Made by a program: the position numbers and the translations under genes. A stretch of 64,000 nt of DNA, from contig AP014719.1 of the NCBI GenBank assembly GCA_001549895.1, positions 3,100,001-3,164,000 of the forward strand, read 5' to 3'. The notes under the pieces were generated by a model that worked only from the letters and a program-made list of their open reading frames with translations, had not been told where the DNA came from and did no database searches. The DNA comes from Arthrobacter sp. Hiyo8. Its GTDB lineage: Bacteria > Actinomycetota > Actinomycetes > Actinomycetales > Micrococcaceae. Shown here in pieces: positions 1 through 8,086 of the stretch. Numbering within the stretch: the stretch's first letter is position 1; each line of letters opens with the position of its first letter.

Positions 1-138
1 CACCTACACCGCCGGGAAGGAAGGCGTCCTCGGCGTCAGCATCAACCTCCCGACCAGGGTAGTGCAGCTGCCAACAACGCACTGCAGGGCCAGGTCTCCT
101 ACGTCCAGGCCCACTTCGACGCCTCCTCCGTCAAGTAG
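1..138 (+). CDS. C-terminal fragment of a TasA/camelysin-like secreted protein
   Basis: This is the 3' end of a gene that begins before the window. The readable tail ends NNALQGQVSYVQAHFDASS-VK and a TAG at 136-138. The closing pattern, an LQGQ-type strand followed by a strand ending in FDA, resembles the end of the TasA/camelysin-like protein encoded at 3360-4019, which finishes with HFDAVSVAP. One base appears to be missing in a C run near position 52, because the upstream part reads in another frame. The placement directly before two further SipW-dependent proteins suggests the same operon. The fragment is short, so the family call rests mainly on context. Confidence 0.5.
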   Translation, partial: HLHRREGRRPRRQHQPPDQGSAAANNALQGQVSYVQAHFDASSVK

Positions 139-232
139 TCGGAACGACAACAGGTGGGGGCCTTCGGGTCCCACCTGCACTTGGCCTACGGGCCTCAATG
201 AACGGAGCGCTCGGACCCATGAAGGACACAGT

Positions 233-850
233 ATGAGGACTCAACGCCGCGGGCGGTTGCGGCTGTTACTCGCAACCGGATCCCTGGTTGCGGCGGGTAC
301 GCTGATCACCGCCGCCTCATTTACGGACAGCGCTGACGTTGACGTCGCGCTGGACGGATCCCGCAATACTTTTGACATTGTGGCCGCAGGGAAAGCTGAT
401 CCCTCATGGCTGCCGACGCCCGCAGATTGGGACCAAGCCAACCCGCGAGGATTGCGCATCATCCTGACCGGAGATAACAGCGGGTACACCATGGCCCCAG
501 GCAGTGTCCTGGATTTGAGGATCGCGGCGAAGAACAACAGCCCTCGCCTGTCCAGCCTCATTGGCCTGCGCATCCTCGACCCGCTTCCACGCGGCGCTGA
601 GAAAAATCCGCAGACCGGCACCTACCTGGAACTCTTCGACCAGCTGGTTTTCACAGTTTCGGATGGTGGCAAGGTTCTCCTTGACCACGTCCCTGCAGGG
701 CAGTTGACGGCAATCACCTGGCCTGATCCATTGCGTGCCGGCGAATACAAGCTTCTCGATGTTCGGGTCGAGCTTCCCGACACGGTGGACAACCGATGGC
801 AGATGGCCGCAACAGATATCCAGTTCAACTTTGAGGCGGTGAACCCATGA
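233..850 (+). CDS. SipW-dependent TasA/camelysin-like secreted protein
   Basis: A protein of 205 residues. The ATG at 233 is preceded by AAGGAC at a good distance. The N terminus has an Arg-rich start, a hydrophobic core and then TAASFTDSA, the pattern of signal peptides cut by SipW-type signal peptidases (normally a TxAxFTD-like end). After the signal comes NTFDIVAAG, a motif shared in form with the proteins at 847 and 3360 (NRFDIAV and PRFDIGV). Family members are surface or fibre-forming proteins such as TasA and camelysin. The stop overlaps the next start in ATGA, so the genes are probably translationally coupled. The matching SipW peptidase lies at 4016. No protease motif is visible, so a structural role is inferred. 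Confidence 0.75.
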   Translation: MRTQRRGRLRLLLATGSLVAAGTLITAASFTDSADVDVALDGSRNTFDIVAAGKADPSWLPTPADWDQANPRGLRIILTGDNSGYTMAPGSVLDLRIAAKNNSPRLSSLIGLRILDPLPRGAEKNPQTGTYLELFDQLVFTVSDGGKVLLDHVPAGQLTAITWPDPLRAGEYKLLDVRVELPDTVDNRWQMAATDIQFNFEAVNP

Positions 851-1446
851 CCAGGAGGACGGTGAAGCGCGACGGATGGAAGCGGCTGACCCTTGGGCTC
901 GTGGCAGGCGTGCTGGTTCTCGGCGCCGGCACCACTGCGGCCGCCTTTACGGACTTCGCCCGCGTGAACCTGGGGACGGGCATCGCTGGTTCAGGCCTCG
1001 GCAATCCGAATCGCTTCGACATTGCGGTACGGGACAGCACGGGAGTTCTTCGCGATGCTGATACGCCGGAGACGGCCGTTGTCCTGCCGCTGTCAGCGGG
1101 AACGGTCTTCTCTGAAAGCAAACCTGTTGAGTTCGATGTATCGGTAACGAACCGAAAACCAGGGGTGAACGGCAATTTGACGGTCTCCCTGTACGATCCA
1201 GACCCACAAAGCGGTGATCTGTTCGGCACGCTGCTTTTCACGGTCTACCTCGACGGCGCAGCAACGCCCGCGATCGCAAACGCCACCGCACAGCAGGTCA
1301 ACCAGGCTGGCCTCACGTTCCAGGACGTCGCTCCGGGTGAACAGCGTGCTGTCCGCGTATCAGCGGTCCTGGCGCCCAACAGTGGGGCACAGGCGAGCGG
1401 AAAATCCACCCAACTTGGCGTACTGACCAACGGAGAAAGCAAATGA
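847..1446 (+). CDS. SipW-dependent TasA/camelysin-like secreted protein
   Basis: A protein of 199 residues that starts in the ATGA overlap with the preceding gene. A basic N terminus (MTRRTVKRDGWKR) leads into a hydrophobic segment ending GTTAAAFTDFARVNLG, a clear SipW-type signal-peptide end. The mature part has the shared NRFDIAV motif and looks like a beta-rich secreted domain, with no membrane anchor at the C terminus. It is the second of three similar proteins in this operon. The following gene again starts in an ATGA overlap. By analogy with TasA systems it could be a fibre subunit or partner, which is inference. Confidence 0.75.
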   Translation: MTRRTVKRDGWKRLTLGLVAGVLVLGAGTTAAAFTDFARVNLGTGIAGSGLGNPNRFDIAVRDSTGVLRDADTPETAVVLPLSAGTVFSESKPVEFDVSVTNRKPGVNGNLTVSLYDPDPQSGDLFGTLLFTVYLDGAATPAIANATAQQVNQAGLTFQDVAPGEQRAVRVSAVLAPNSGAQASGKSTQLGVLTNGESK

Positions 1447-2066
1447 TCGCGCCCCGTAGCATCCGCGCGCTGATCGCGGTGATTGCCGCGGTCTTCCTTG
1501 GACTTGTGCAGTCTGCCGGCGCCTCGGCTGTGGCCTCGGATCTCATCGATACGGCACCGACGTCGCTAGTTATTGACGCTCCGGCTCCTGGGGAATCTCA
1601 GAAATGGGACATGTCCGTCAAGAATCTAGTCGACTCGCCGGTGCCGCTTGCATTGGAGATTTCGGGACGTTCCGATGTCCTCTTCTCCGGAGCCGCGCCG
1701 ATGGAACTGACGATGAATACTCCAGATGGCACTGCGGTCGTCGAGCGGATCCGTGTTGGAGAAGTGCTCGGGCGCACGATCAGACTGCCCGAACTTCAAG
1801 CCGGCGCCTCATACAACTTGGTGGGGACTGTGACGCTTCCACGCGACGCTGACAATTCCTACCAAGGCGCTGGCGGGAACCTGAAATTCCACTTCGTCAC
1901 AAGCATTGATCGACCCAATGTCACGCCAGATAAACCCGCGTCTGGATCCGATCTTGCGCATACAGGCCTCAGGAACTTGATTCCAGTCGGTGTCGCGGCC
2001 GCGCTCCTGCTGGCCGTCGGCTTTGGCCTCATCCTCGTTCGTCGAAAGAAGCCCGCTCATGAGTAA
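1443..2066 (+). CDS. LAHTG sortase-anchored surface protein
   Basis: A protein of 207 residues with an N-terminal signal peptide ending near SAGASA. It has a beta-rich middle, and the C-terminal end has three parts in order: LAHTG, a hydrophobic stretch of about 20 residues and the basic tail RRKKPAHE. This is a cell-wall sorting signal of the LAxTG type, the motif used by class E sortases of high-GC Gram-positive bacteria. A strand motif NSYQGAGG near residue 145 recalls the end of TasA-like domains. No sortase gene is in the window. In this operon it could tether the secreted partners to the wall (inference). Confidence 0.7.
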   Translation: MIAPRSIRALIAVIAAVFLGLVQSAGASAVASDLIDTAPTSLVIDAPAPGESQKWDMSVKNLVDSPVPLALEISGRSDVLFSGAAPMELTMNTPDGTAVVERIRVGEVLGRTIRLPELQAGASYNLVGTVTLPRDADNSYQGAGGNLKFHFVTSIDRPNVTPDKPASGSDLAHTGLRNLIPVGVAAALLLAVGFGLILVRRKKPAHE

Positions 2067-3348
2067 GCCTTCAAACATTTCTCGTCGGCAATGCCTCGCG
2101 GCGACGGGCCTGTTTGGGCTCGCCACGTTTGTCGGTGCTGCTCAAATTCCCGTAGCCACAAGTGCCGCGTACAAGGATAAGACGCACGCCCGTTCGGAGG
2201 CTATCCCAGCGAATGCCGGGCCTCCGTTTGCCGTCGGCGTCTCCAAGAACTCCCGCATGGTAGATACAGGGATGGGAGTCGGAAACGACGGAAACGTCTA
2301 CGTGTGGGGCCTTACGTTCTACGAGATCAACGGCGATATTCCCACCTCCGGGTGGCAGAAGCCGCCGCAGAAGGTCGCCGGCATTCCCGACGGAATTGTT
2401 CGGCAAGCGACCGGCCAGATATACAACGCCAACGCACTGGACAAGGACGGCACGGTCTGGGGATGGGGCTCTTACAACTTCCGTGACGGCACAGACGCGC
2501 CGAAGCCCAATGGCAACGCGAAGCAAGTCCGGATAAACACGGCGTGGAATGGTTCCGGGCAATCCTGGACAAAATCATCGCGATCTCCTCCACTGAATAT
2601 GCCGGTGCCGGAATCCGAAGTGATGGCACCATCTGGCATTGGGGATATCCCTTGGCTACGGCGGAAACGCTGCCCGGGTGCAAGCCAGCTTGCCGGACTG
2701 CCGGACCCCTCGGTCGCTGGTAACCGGCCTATTTACCTCAAAGGCGCCTACACCAACTTCTTCCTCATTCTGGAGCGCGGCGACGTCTACTATTGGGGAG
2801 GCATAGGCGGAAACAGTCTGCCCTCGGGCCTACTCGACACAGGTGCGACGCCCAGGCTCGTAAGTCCGCTTGCGCCTTGGTTCAAGCGAAACGTGGCGCC
2901 TGGCGCTCCATATATTGTTGCGGTCGACGGCGGCATCAACATGGGTGGTGCCCTGCTCTCCAACGGACAGGTACTGAGCTGGGGAACTGACGCTAGCCGT
3001 ACCGGGCGAGGTCCAACCACCACACCGACGGTGCCCACTGTGGTTCCCTCGCTGTCCCAGATTAAATCCATGCAGTTCGGGTTCACCGGTGTTGCATTGC
3101 TCAACGGCGACGGAGAGCTCTGGGGCTATGGCGCCAGCGACGATTACGGTCAATTCCCGCAAAACCCGACCCGAATCGATACTGGCGTTGTGCAGTACGG
3201 ATCGGGCCAAGGGTTCTACCTCTGGCAAAAATCTGATGGTTCCTTCTGGGGCAGGGGATACAACCCCCAAGGAGCGATTGGGCTCCCCATCGGAACTCAA
3301 ATCGCCAACCGCAAGGTCTCGTGGGATCTCGGAATGGTGACGAAATGA
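2059..3348 (+). CDS. Tat-exported RCC1-repeat protein
   Basis: About 429 residues; it overlaps the preceding gene by 8 bp. The N terminus has SRRQCLAATGLFG, a twin-arginine signal followed by a hydrophobic core. The body contains recurring RCC1-type strands such as GNVYVWG, GTVWGWG, GDVYYWG, GQVLSWG, GELWGYG and GSFWGRG, so a beta-propeller of RCC1 type is expected. Between about 2563 and 2710 the frame is scrambled: another frame reads IIAISSTEYAGAGIRSDGTI, a missing repeat strand, so compensating base errors are likely there. Other RCC1 propellers bind proteins or other macromolecules; here an extracellular adhesin or scaffold role is inferred from the operon. Confidence 0.75.
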   Translation: MSKPSNISRRQCLAATGLFGLATFVGAAQIPVATSAAYKDKTHARSEAIPANAGPPFAVGVSKNSRMVDTGMGVGNDGNVYVWGLTFYEINGDIPTSGWQKPPQKVAGIPDGIVRQATGQIYNANALDKDGTVWGWGSYNFRDGTDAPKPNGNAKQVRINTAWNGSGQSWTKSSRSPPLNMPVPESEVMAPSGIGDIPWLRRKRCPGASQLAGLPDPSVAGNRPIYLKGAYTNFFLILERGDVYYWGGIGGNSLPSGLLDTGATPRLVSPLAPWFKRNVAPGAPYIVAVDGGINMGGALLSNGQVLSWGTDASRTGRGPTTTPTVPTVVPSLSQIKSMQFGFTGVALLNGDGELWGYGASDDYGQFPQNPTRIDTGVVQYGSGQGFYLWQKSDGSFWGRGYNPQGAIGLPIGTQIANRKVSWDLGMVTK

Positions 3349-3359
3349 GGAAGCTGACT

Positions 3360-4019
3360 ATGAAACGACCGGTACGGCAAGGGGTGGGGCAACGGAGCGG
3401 GAAACTCCGGCTCGCAGTCACGGCAGGCGCACTTGTCGCGGCGACCGTTACGGCCACGAGCGCTGCGGCATACGACTTTGCCAATCTAAACATCGTCGGC
3501 GAGGCCCTCATCGAGACTCCGCGCTTTGATATTGGCGTTGTGCGGGACAACGGAACCGTGGAACAAGCCGATACGGAAGCCGGATTTGATTGGGCCGTCG
3601 CGGGAGCGGCTGACCTGATACCTGGCAGGTCGGTCGTCACCATGATCCCGGTGTTCAACAACACTTCTGTCTTCAAGGCGGATACGAGTTTCAAAATCAT
3701 CCTTCGAAACGGCGATGGGACGGTTGCTGCAGGGGTACCGAATATTCTTCCGTTCCTGACGTTTACCGCAGCGGACGAAACGGGCAAGGTGCTGTTCACC
3801 AATGTCAGGTGGGACCAAGCAAAGGGATCGCTTGGTGTCCTTGAACCTCGCTGGGGTGCGGTGTTGAACCAGGGAGATGCTTACACTCCTGCCGCGGACG
3901 GTTCTGCGAAGAAATTGAAACTCACTATCACCTATGTAGACGGCCCGGACGTGGAGAAGTACAACGGTGGACAGACGGCGCTCGCCGTGCACTTCGACGC
4001 GGTTTCAGTTGCCCCGTGA
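3360..4019 (+). CDS. SipW-dependent TasA/camelysin-like secreted protein
   Basis: A protein of 219 residues. The ATG at 3360 is chosen over the one at 3345 because GAGGAA ends about 7 bases before it. The start MKRPVRQG leads to a hydrophobic segment ending TSAAAYDFANLN, a SipW-type signal end. It then has PRFDIGVVRDNG, matching the form of the proteins at 233 and 847, and ends HFDAVSVAP. It follows the RCC1 gene and its TGA overlaps the GTG start of the signal peptidase gene, so the enzyme and this substrate are made from one message. It is probably a fibre or surface component (inference). Confidence 0.75.
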   Translation: MKRPVRQGVGQRSGKLRLAVTAGALVAATVTATSAAAYDFANLNIVGEALIETPRFDIGVVRDNGTVEQADTEAGFDWAVAGAADLIPGRSVVTMIPVFNNTSVFKADTSFKIILRNGDGTVAAGVPNILPFLTFTAADETGKVLFTNVRWDQAKGSLGVLEPRWGAVLNQGDAYTPAADGSAKKLKLTITYVDGPDVEKYNGGQTALAVHFDAVSVAP

Positions 4020-4754
4020 ACACTCGTAGTGGAAATCCGGAAACGCACCGGTTGACGGGAAGCCAAGAGGACCAGGTAGGCGCCCGGATGGGCAGCCCGG
4101 CGGATCTTGAGGAAGAGCACGGCGGGATTGATGAACTGCGGAGCGAGGCAGGGGGTGAGCCGGCAAAGGGAGAATTCCGGCAGGAGGAGGTCCCTGAGGA
4201 GACGTCGGAGCAAGTGCGCCAGCATCCTGCGTTCCGGCTTACGGTGCTTTCCGCTCGATCCTCTTGTCGCTCGGTGCGCTCCTGGGTGCCGCTTGTATTC
4301 TTGTGTTCGCTGTCTCGCTTCTCTTCGGAATTCGGCCCTTGTTGTGGTTTCGGGATCAATGGAACCGACAATACCGGTGGGGTCGGTCGTCTTGTCGCAA
4401 CAAGTACCTGCCGGCGAAATCGAGGACGGCAGCATTGTCACGGTGGAGCGTCCACGCGGCTTGGGTTTGGTTACGCACCGGCTAGTCAAGTCCGTTCAAC
4501 CAACACCAGACGTCTACGAGTACACGCTCAAGGGGGATGCAAACACCCAGAACGACCCCGAGCCCTACAAGGTGACTACTGCCGGAAAATACATCTGGCA
4601 CATCGTTGGGCTTGGTTATCTGGCAGCCGTCCTGCAGTCCTCATACGGCATCTTCATCGCCGGTGCGGCCGGGCTTGCGTTGCTGGCCCTGTTCATTCTG
4701 GACCCGGCGCGATTGGCACAAGGTTCTGCTGCCAGAGCACGCAGGCGGAGCTGA
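4016..4754 (+). CDS. sipW: SipW-type signal peptidase I (S26B)
   Basis: About 246 residues after two missing bases are restored (near 4250 and 4337). A polar, Glu-rich N-terminal region of about 75 residues is followed by a membrane segment (LGALLGAACILVFAVSLLFG). Then comes the catalytic serine in SGSMEPTIPVGS, and GLVTHRLV, where His is the general base as in ER/SipW-type enzymes rather than Lys. GDANTQNDP is the conserved downstream box. A second hydrophobic segment (LAAVLQSSYGIFIAGAAGLA) lies near the C terminus. The enzyme is expected to cut the unusual signal peptides of the three TasA-like proteins in this operon. The gene starts at a GTG overlapping the previous stop. Confidence 0.85.
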
Positions 4755-4788
4755 TTAAATTGCAGGATCAGCTACTCCCCGGGCCCGA

Positions 4789-5291
4789 ATGAGTCATGTT
4801 CATGACTGGCTTGTCCGCTCCCGTCTTTCGGGACGGAGCGGACGCCACAGGTCCCCCACGGCTTCTGGTTTGCCAGCCCTTTCCTTGCTGCATTTCGCTG
4901 ACAAGTACTCTGCCCGGGCTGGCGAAACCGTATCCTTCACTGCATTGATCCATAACGCTTCACAGGGGCCTGTCGCAGCAGTGGAGCTTATTTCGCGTTC
5001 ATTGACCAACGCCAACGTTGAACAGTTGGCGTTCGATTCCCAGCCGGCCCTGAGCGAATGACCATTCCATATCTCGGATCTGGCGAAAGCGTGAGCTTGG
5101 ACTTTGGCTATATCGTCCGCCAATCCGATGTTCTCCATGGCGGCGAGATCGTCAGCGCCATGGAAATACGATTCGCAACGGATTGCGGATGGCCTGGGAC
5201 ACATGCGAGGCCGTGGTCAACATGCGCGGTTCCCATCGCGGTAGTTGGCTGCAAGGCCCGGAGCAGACAGCCTCCAGTGATCTGTGAGTGA
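4789..5291 (+). CDS. DUF11-like extracellular domain protein
   Basis: Two overlapping frames (4789-5061 and 5058-5291) probably make one product of up to about 167 residues, joined by one missing base near 5045. The readable core is ADKYSARAGETVSFTALIHN, then PYLGSGESVSLDFGYIVRQS and HGGEIVSAMEI. This follows the DUF11 pattern in which G-E-x-V-x-F/Y-T starts a beta-sandwich and GESVxLxxxYxV ends it. DUF11 domains occur in secreted surface proteins of actinobacteria. The first 35 residues are Arg- and Ser-rich and show no clean signal peptide, so the true start is uncertain. It closes the SipW locus. The two pieces could instead be a genuine ATGA-overlapping pair. Confidence 0.45.
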
Positions 5292-5458
5292 TCGTCATAA
5301 TTTTGTCCTGGTTGCCTGATTCCGCATGGAAGCGCCGCAATCTTCAGTCCGCGCCTCCTTAGCGTGTTTGAATGTTCGGGCCGGACTCGTCTCGATATCC
5401 GTGGTGAAGTACTTGCCGCGGGTTCAAATGGTAGTGGGCGGAGAGTTAGGAGTCTTCA

Positions 5459-8022
5459 GTGTTCCAGGAAGAAATACGCCGGGCACTAGGCTTTGCTAAA
5501 CGTGGGGTTAGCGTGCGAATTGTTGGTCGCGCTGGAAGCGGGCGGTCGACTGCAATCCGCGAAATCATCACGGAGCTGGAAAAGACCGGCGCCGAGGTTT
5601 ACAGCCTGTTTGGAGCCCGCCTTCTCCAACAGACGCCGCTCGCCGGAATCGCTTCCCTTGGCCTGGATATGCGAGGGCGCCATACGGGCCCTTTGGGCAT
5701 GGCTGACGTTCTCGCCGAACAACTTTCGCAACGCGGATCAAGGATCATTGTGGTCGACGATATCGACCTGCTTGATAATGAGTCCCTCGCTGTCCTGGAC
5801 ATCGCGCAAAGACGGTCCCAGAGGCCGATGATCATGTCGATGGACGATTCGCCCATTTATCCGAGGACCTCCGTGCTCGTCCCGGAACGATGGCCGGAAG
5901 CACAAGTCCGGCTCCCATCACTCCGCTACGACCAAGTCAATCAGCTTATCGCCGAAACACTTTCTGCCCCGCGGACGTCGATGTCACCGCCCACATCCTG
6001 ATGAAGTCCGCGGGCAACCCCAGGTTGGTGGTAAGGATCGCCCAAAGCGGCGTCCTCAACAAGCTGCTAACGCTCTGCGAGGGAGAGTGGCGAATGACCG
6101 GCCATACCCTTTGGAACGAGGATCTCCGCGGAACGGCCGAAGCACTCCTCCAAGGCCTCGAACCCGACGAGCTTCTCGCGCTAGACGCATTGTCGATGCT
6201 AGGCACCCGGTCGGTGGCTTCCTTACATTCGATCGTTGCCACAACAATGCTCGACAGGCTCGAAGGGCGTGGTCTGGTCGCTGTGTCCGAAAACATCGAC
6301 GGAGAGCTCTGCGTGGCCTCAAATCCGCCCCTCCTGGTTGATTACTTTCGTGATAATCACGTTTTGTACTCTCGTCGGGTACTGGTCAAACGGATCGAAA
6401 ACGTTGCCGAGGCGCTCGCGCCCGCCCCCGGGAATGGGCGATTCATGACGCCCTCCGTTGCTGCCGCCGTCGGGCAGCTGAGGGAAGAATCAGGAGCGGG
6501 GGCACGCTGGCTGCCCGTCACTTCCAAGAACAGCTGCGCGTGCGGGAGGAAGCCCATTACGAACAGTGGGAGGCGGACCCAAGCATGGCCAACTCGGCCG
6601 CGTTCCTCAAGTTCTACTGGGGCGGTCCCATAGACCCGGAGCGGATCGAACACGTCTTTGCCACACCGTCATGGTCAACGGCAAAGCGGAGGACTCCCTT
6701 TTCTTCACTATGACGCGGGCGCTCTGGGCAATCACTCGCGGTGATGACGTAGCAGCAGCTCAAGGTATGCTCTCCGAACTTGCTGCACTCAGTCCCCAGC
6801 AGGAGGCCGAGGCCGAGGGTTTCGGCCTGTTCCTCGCCGCCTCGTATGACCGAATGCCGGCAAACCTGGGCGAGATCCTGGACAGCTACGGAAACGCGCA
6901 TCCGCAGAGTGGGGTCCTGACCGTGGTACGGGCCATATTGGAGGTCTACCGCTTCGATGGACTGGCAGCACTCAAGGCACTGGAGTCAACTGATGATTTC
7001 GGTTTGGCGTCGGGCATCGAGCCATTCGTCCGGGGACTGGCCCTGCTTGTCGCGGGGCGCTTAGACGAGGCTTTGGTGTTCTCCCTGAACAGACGCATCG
7101 AGGCCCGCCGCGGCCTTGACCGGTTCGGCTTCGTCGCGAACAGCTACGTGGCCGCGCTGGCGCTTACACAATCGGGGTTCGGCCAGCATGCCGATCTGAT
7201 GATGAGCAGCGTGTTCGCGCTCGGCCGCCCAGGATTCCTCGCGAGTGCCCTGCATGACGCCATGCTTCGACTTGTGGGACTCCGGGCTTTGATGGACGAA
7301 GAGAAAGAGCCCGCCTCGGTGGGTGCCCAAGCCAGGACGCATGTAGCCGATATCGGCCCTCTTCCGGGACCGGCAAGGGCGTTTTTGACCTCTTTGCCCA
7401 GCGGTACGACGATCCGCAGTCGTTTGACGCGAGTGCCATTACCCTCATCGACGCCCAATTGGATCGCGGCTTCCTCACGGAAGCCGCCTACACTTCGGTT
7501 TTCATCATGTGCCTGCTTCCGAGCCGTGAGGTCCTTGAGAGGGCGGAACACGTCTTTCGGAACTCGAAGGTCACATCCCACAACCAGTTTTTGGCCATAG
7601 CCGAAGCAGTGGTAGACGATGACCACGGGCTGCTCAAGGTCCTCTTGGACAAATACCGGCCGGATGCTGATCTGCACGCTGTCCGGTTGCTGCTCAAAGG
7701 CGCATCCAAGCGTCGTCTTTTGGAACGGGTCAGGACGGCGGCTGCTGCTATGCAGCAGGCAGAACGGCTTTTCGACGGCAGGTTTCCGATGGCAGGCGAA
7801 CACCTCAGCCTCAATATTGGTCATGAACTGTCGCCGACCTTGTCGGTCCGGGAGACCGAAGTCGCAATACTTGCCGGCAGTCAAACAAACATCGAGATTT
7901 CTGCCCGGCTCGCGATTAGCCTGCGCACGGTCGAGAACCACATCTCGAGGGCGCTGAAGAAGACAGGCATGACCACCCGTCAAGCCTTGTACCGCTACGT
8001 GCAAGGCTCGATTCGTGAGTGA
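5459..8022 (+). CDS. Large ATP-binding LuxR-family regulator
   Basis: About 855 residues, reconstructed across four frame breaks (near 5960, 6505, 6655 and 7355). The GTG start at 5459 follows AGGAG. Residues 20-35 hold a P-loop-like GRAGSGRST with Arg where Walker A normally has Lys, and IIVVDDIDLL is a Walker B. A long alpha-helical middle of TPR-like character follows. The C terminus is a LuxR-type helix-turn-helix, LSVRETEVAILAG then ISLRTVENHISRALKK. It is probably an LAL/MalT-like transcription activator. It lies 168 bp downstream of the SipW locus on the same strand and may control it, but no operator was identified. Confidence 0.8.
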
Positions 8023-8086
8023 CCAGCCACCCGGCGTCGACGTCTCCGAAGTGACGGTCCGTGCTACTGGACAGGAATTCTGAAAC

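Noticed and set aside
5292..5458. Gap between the DUF11-like gene and the LuxR gene
   Set aside because: No hairpin, operator or small gene was seen apart from the AGGAG before the LuxR GTG.
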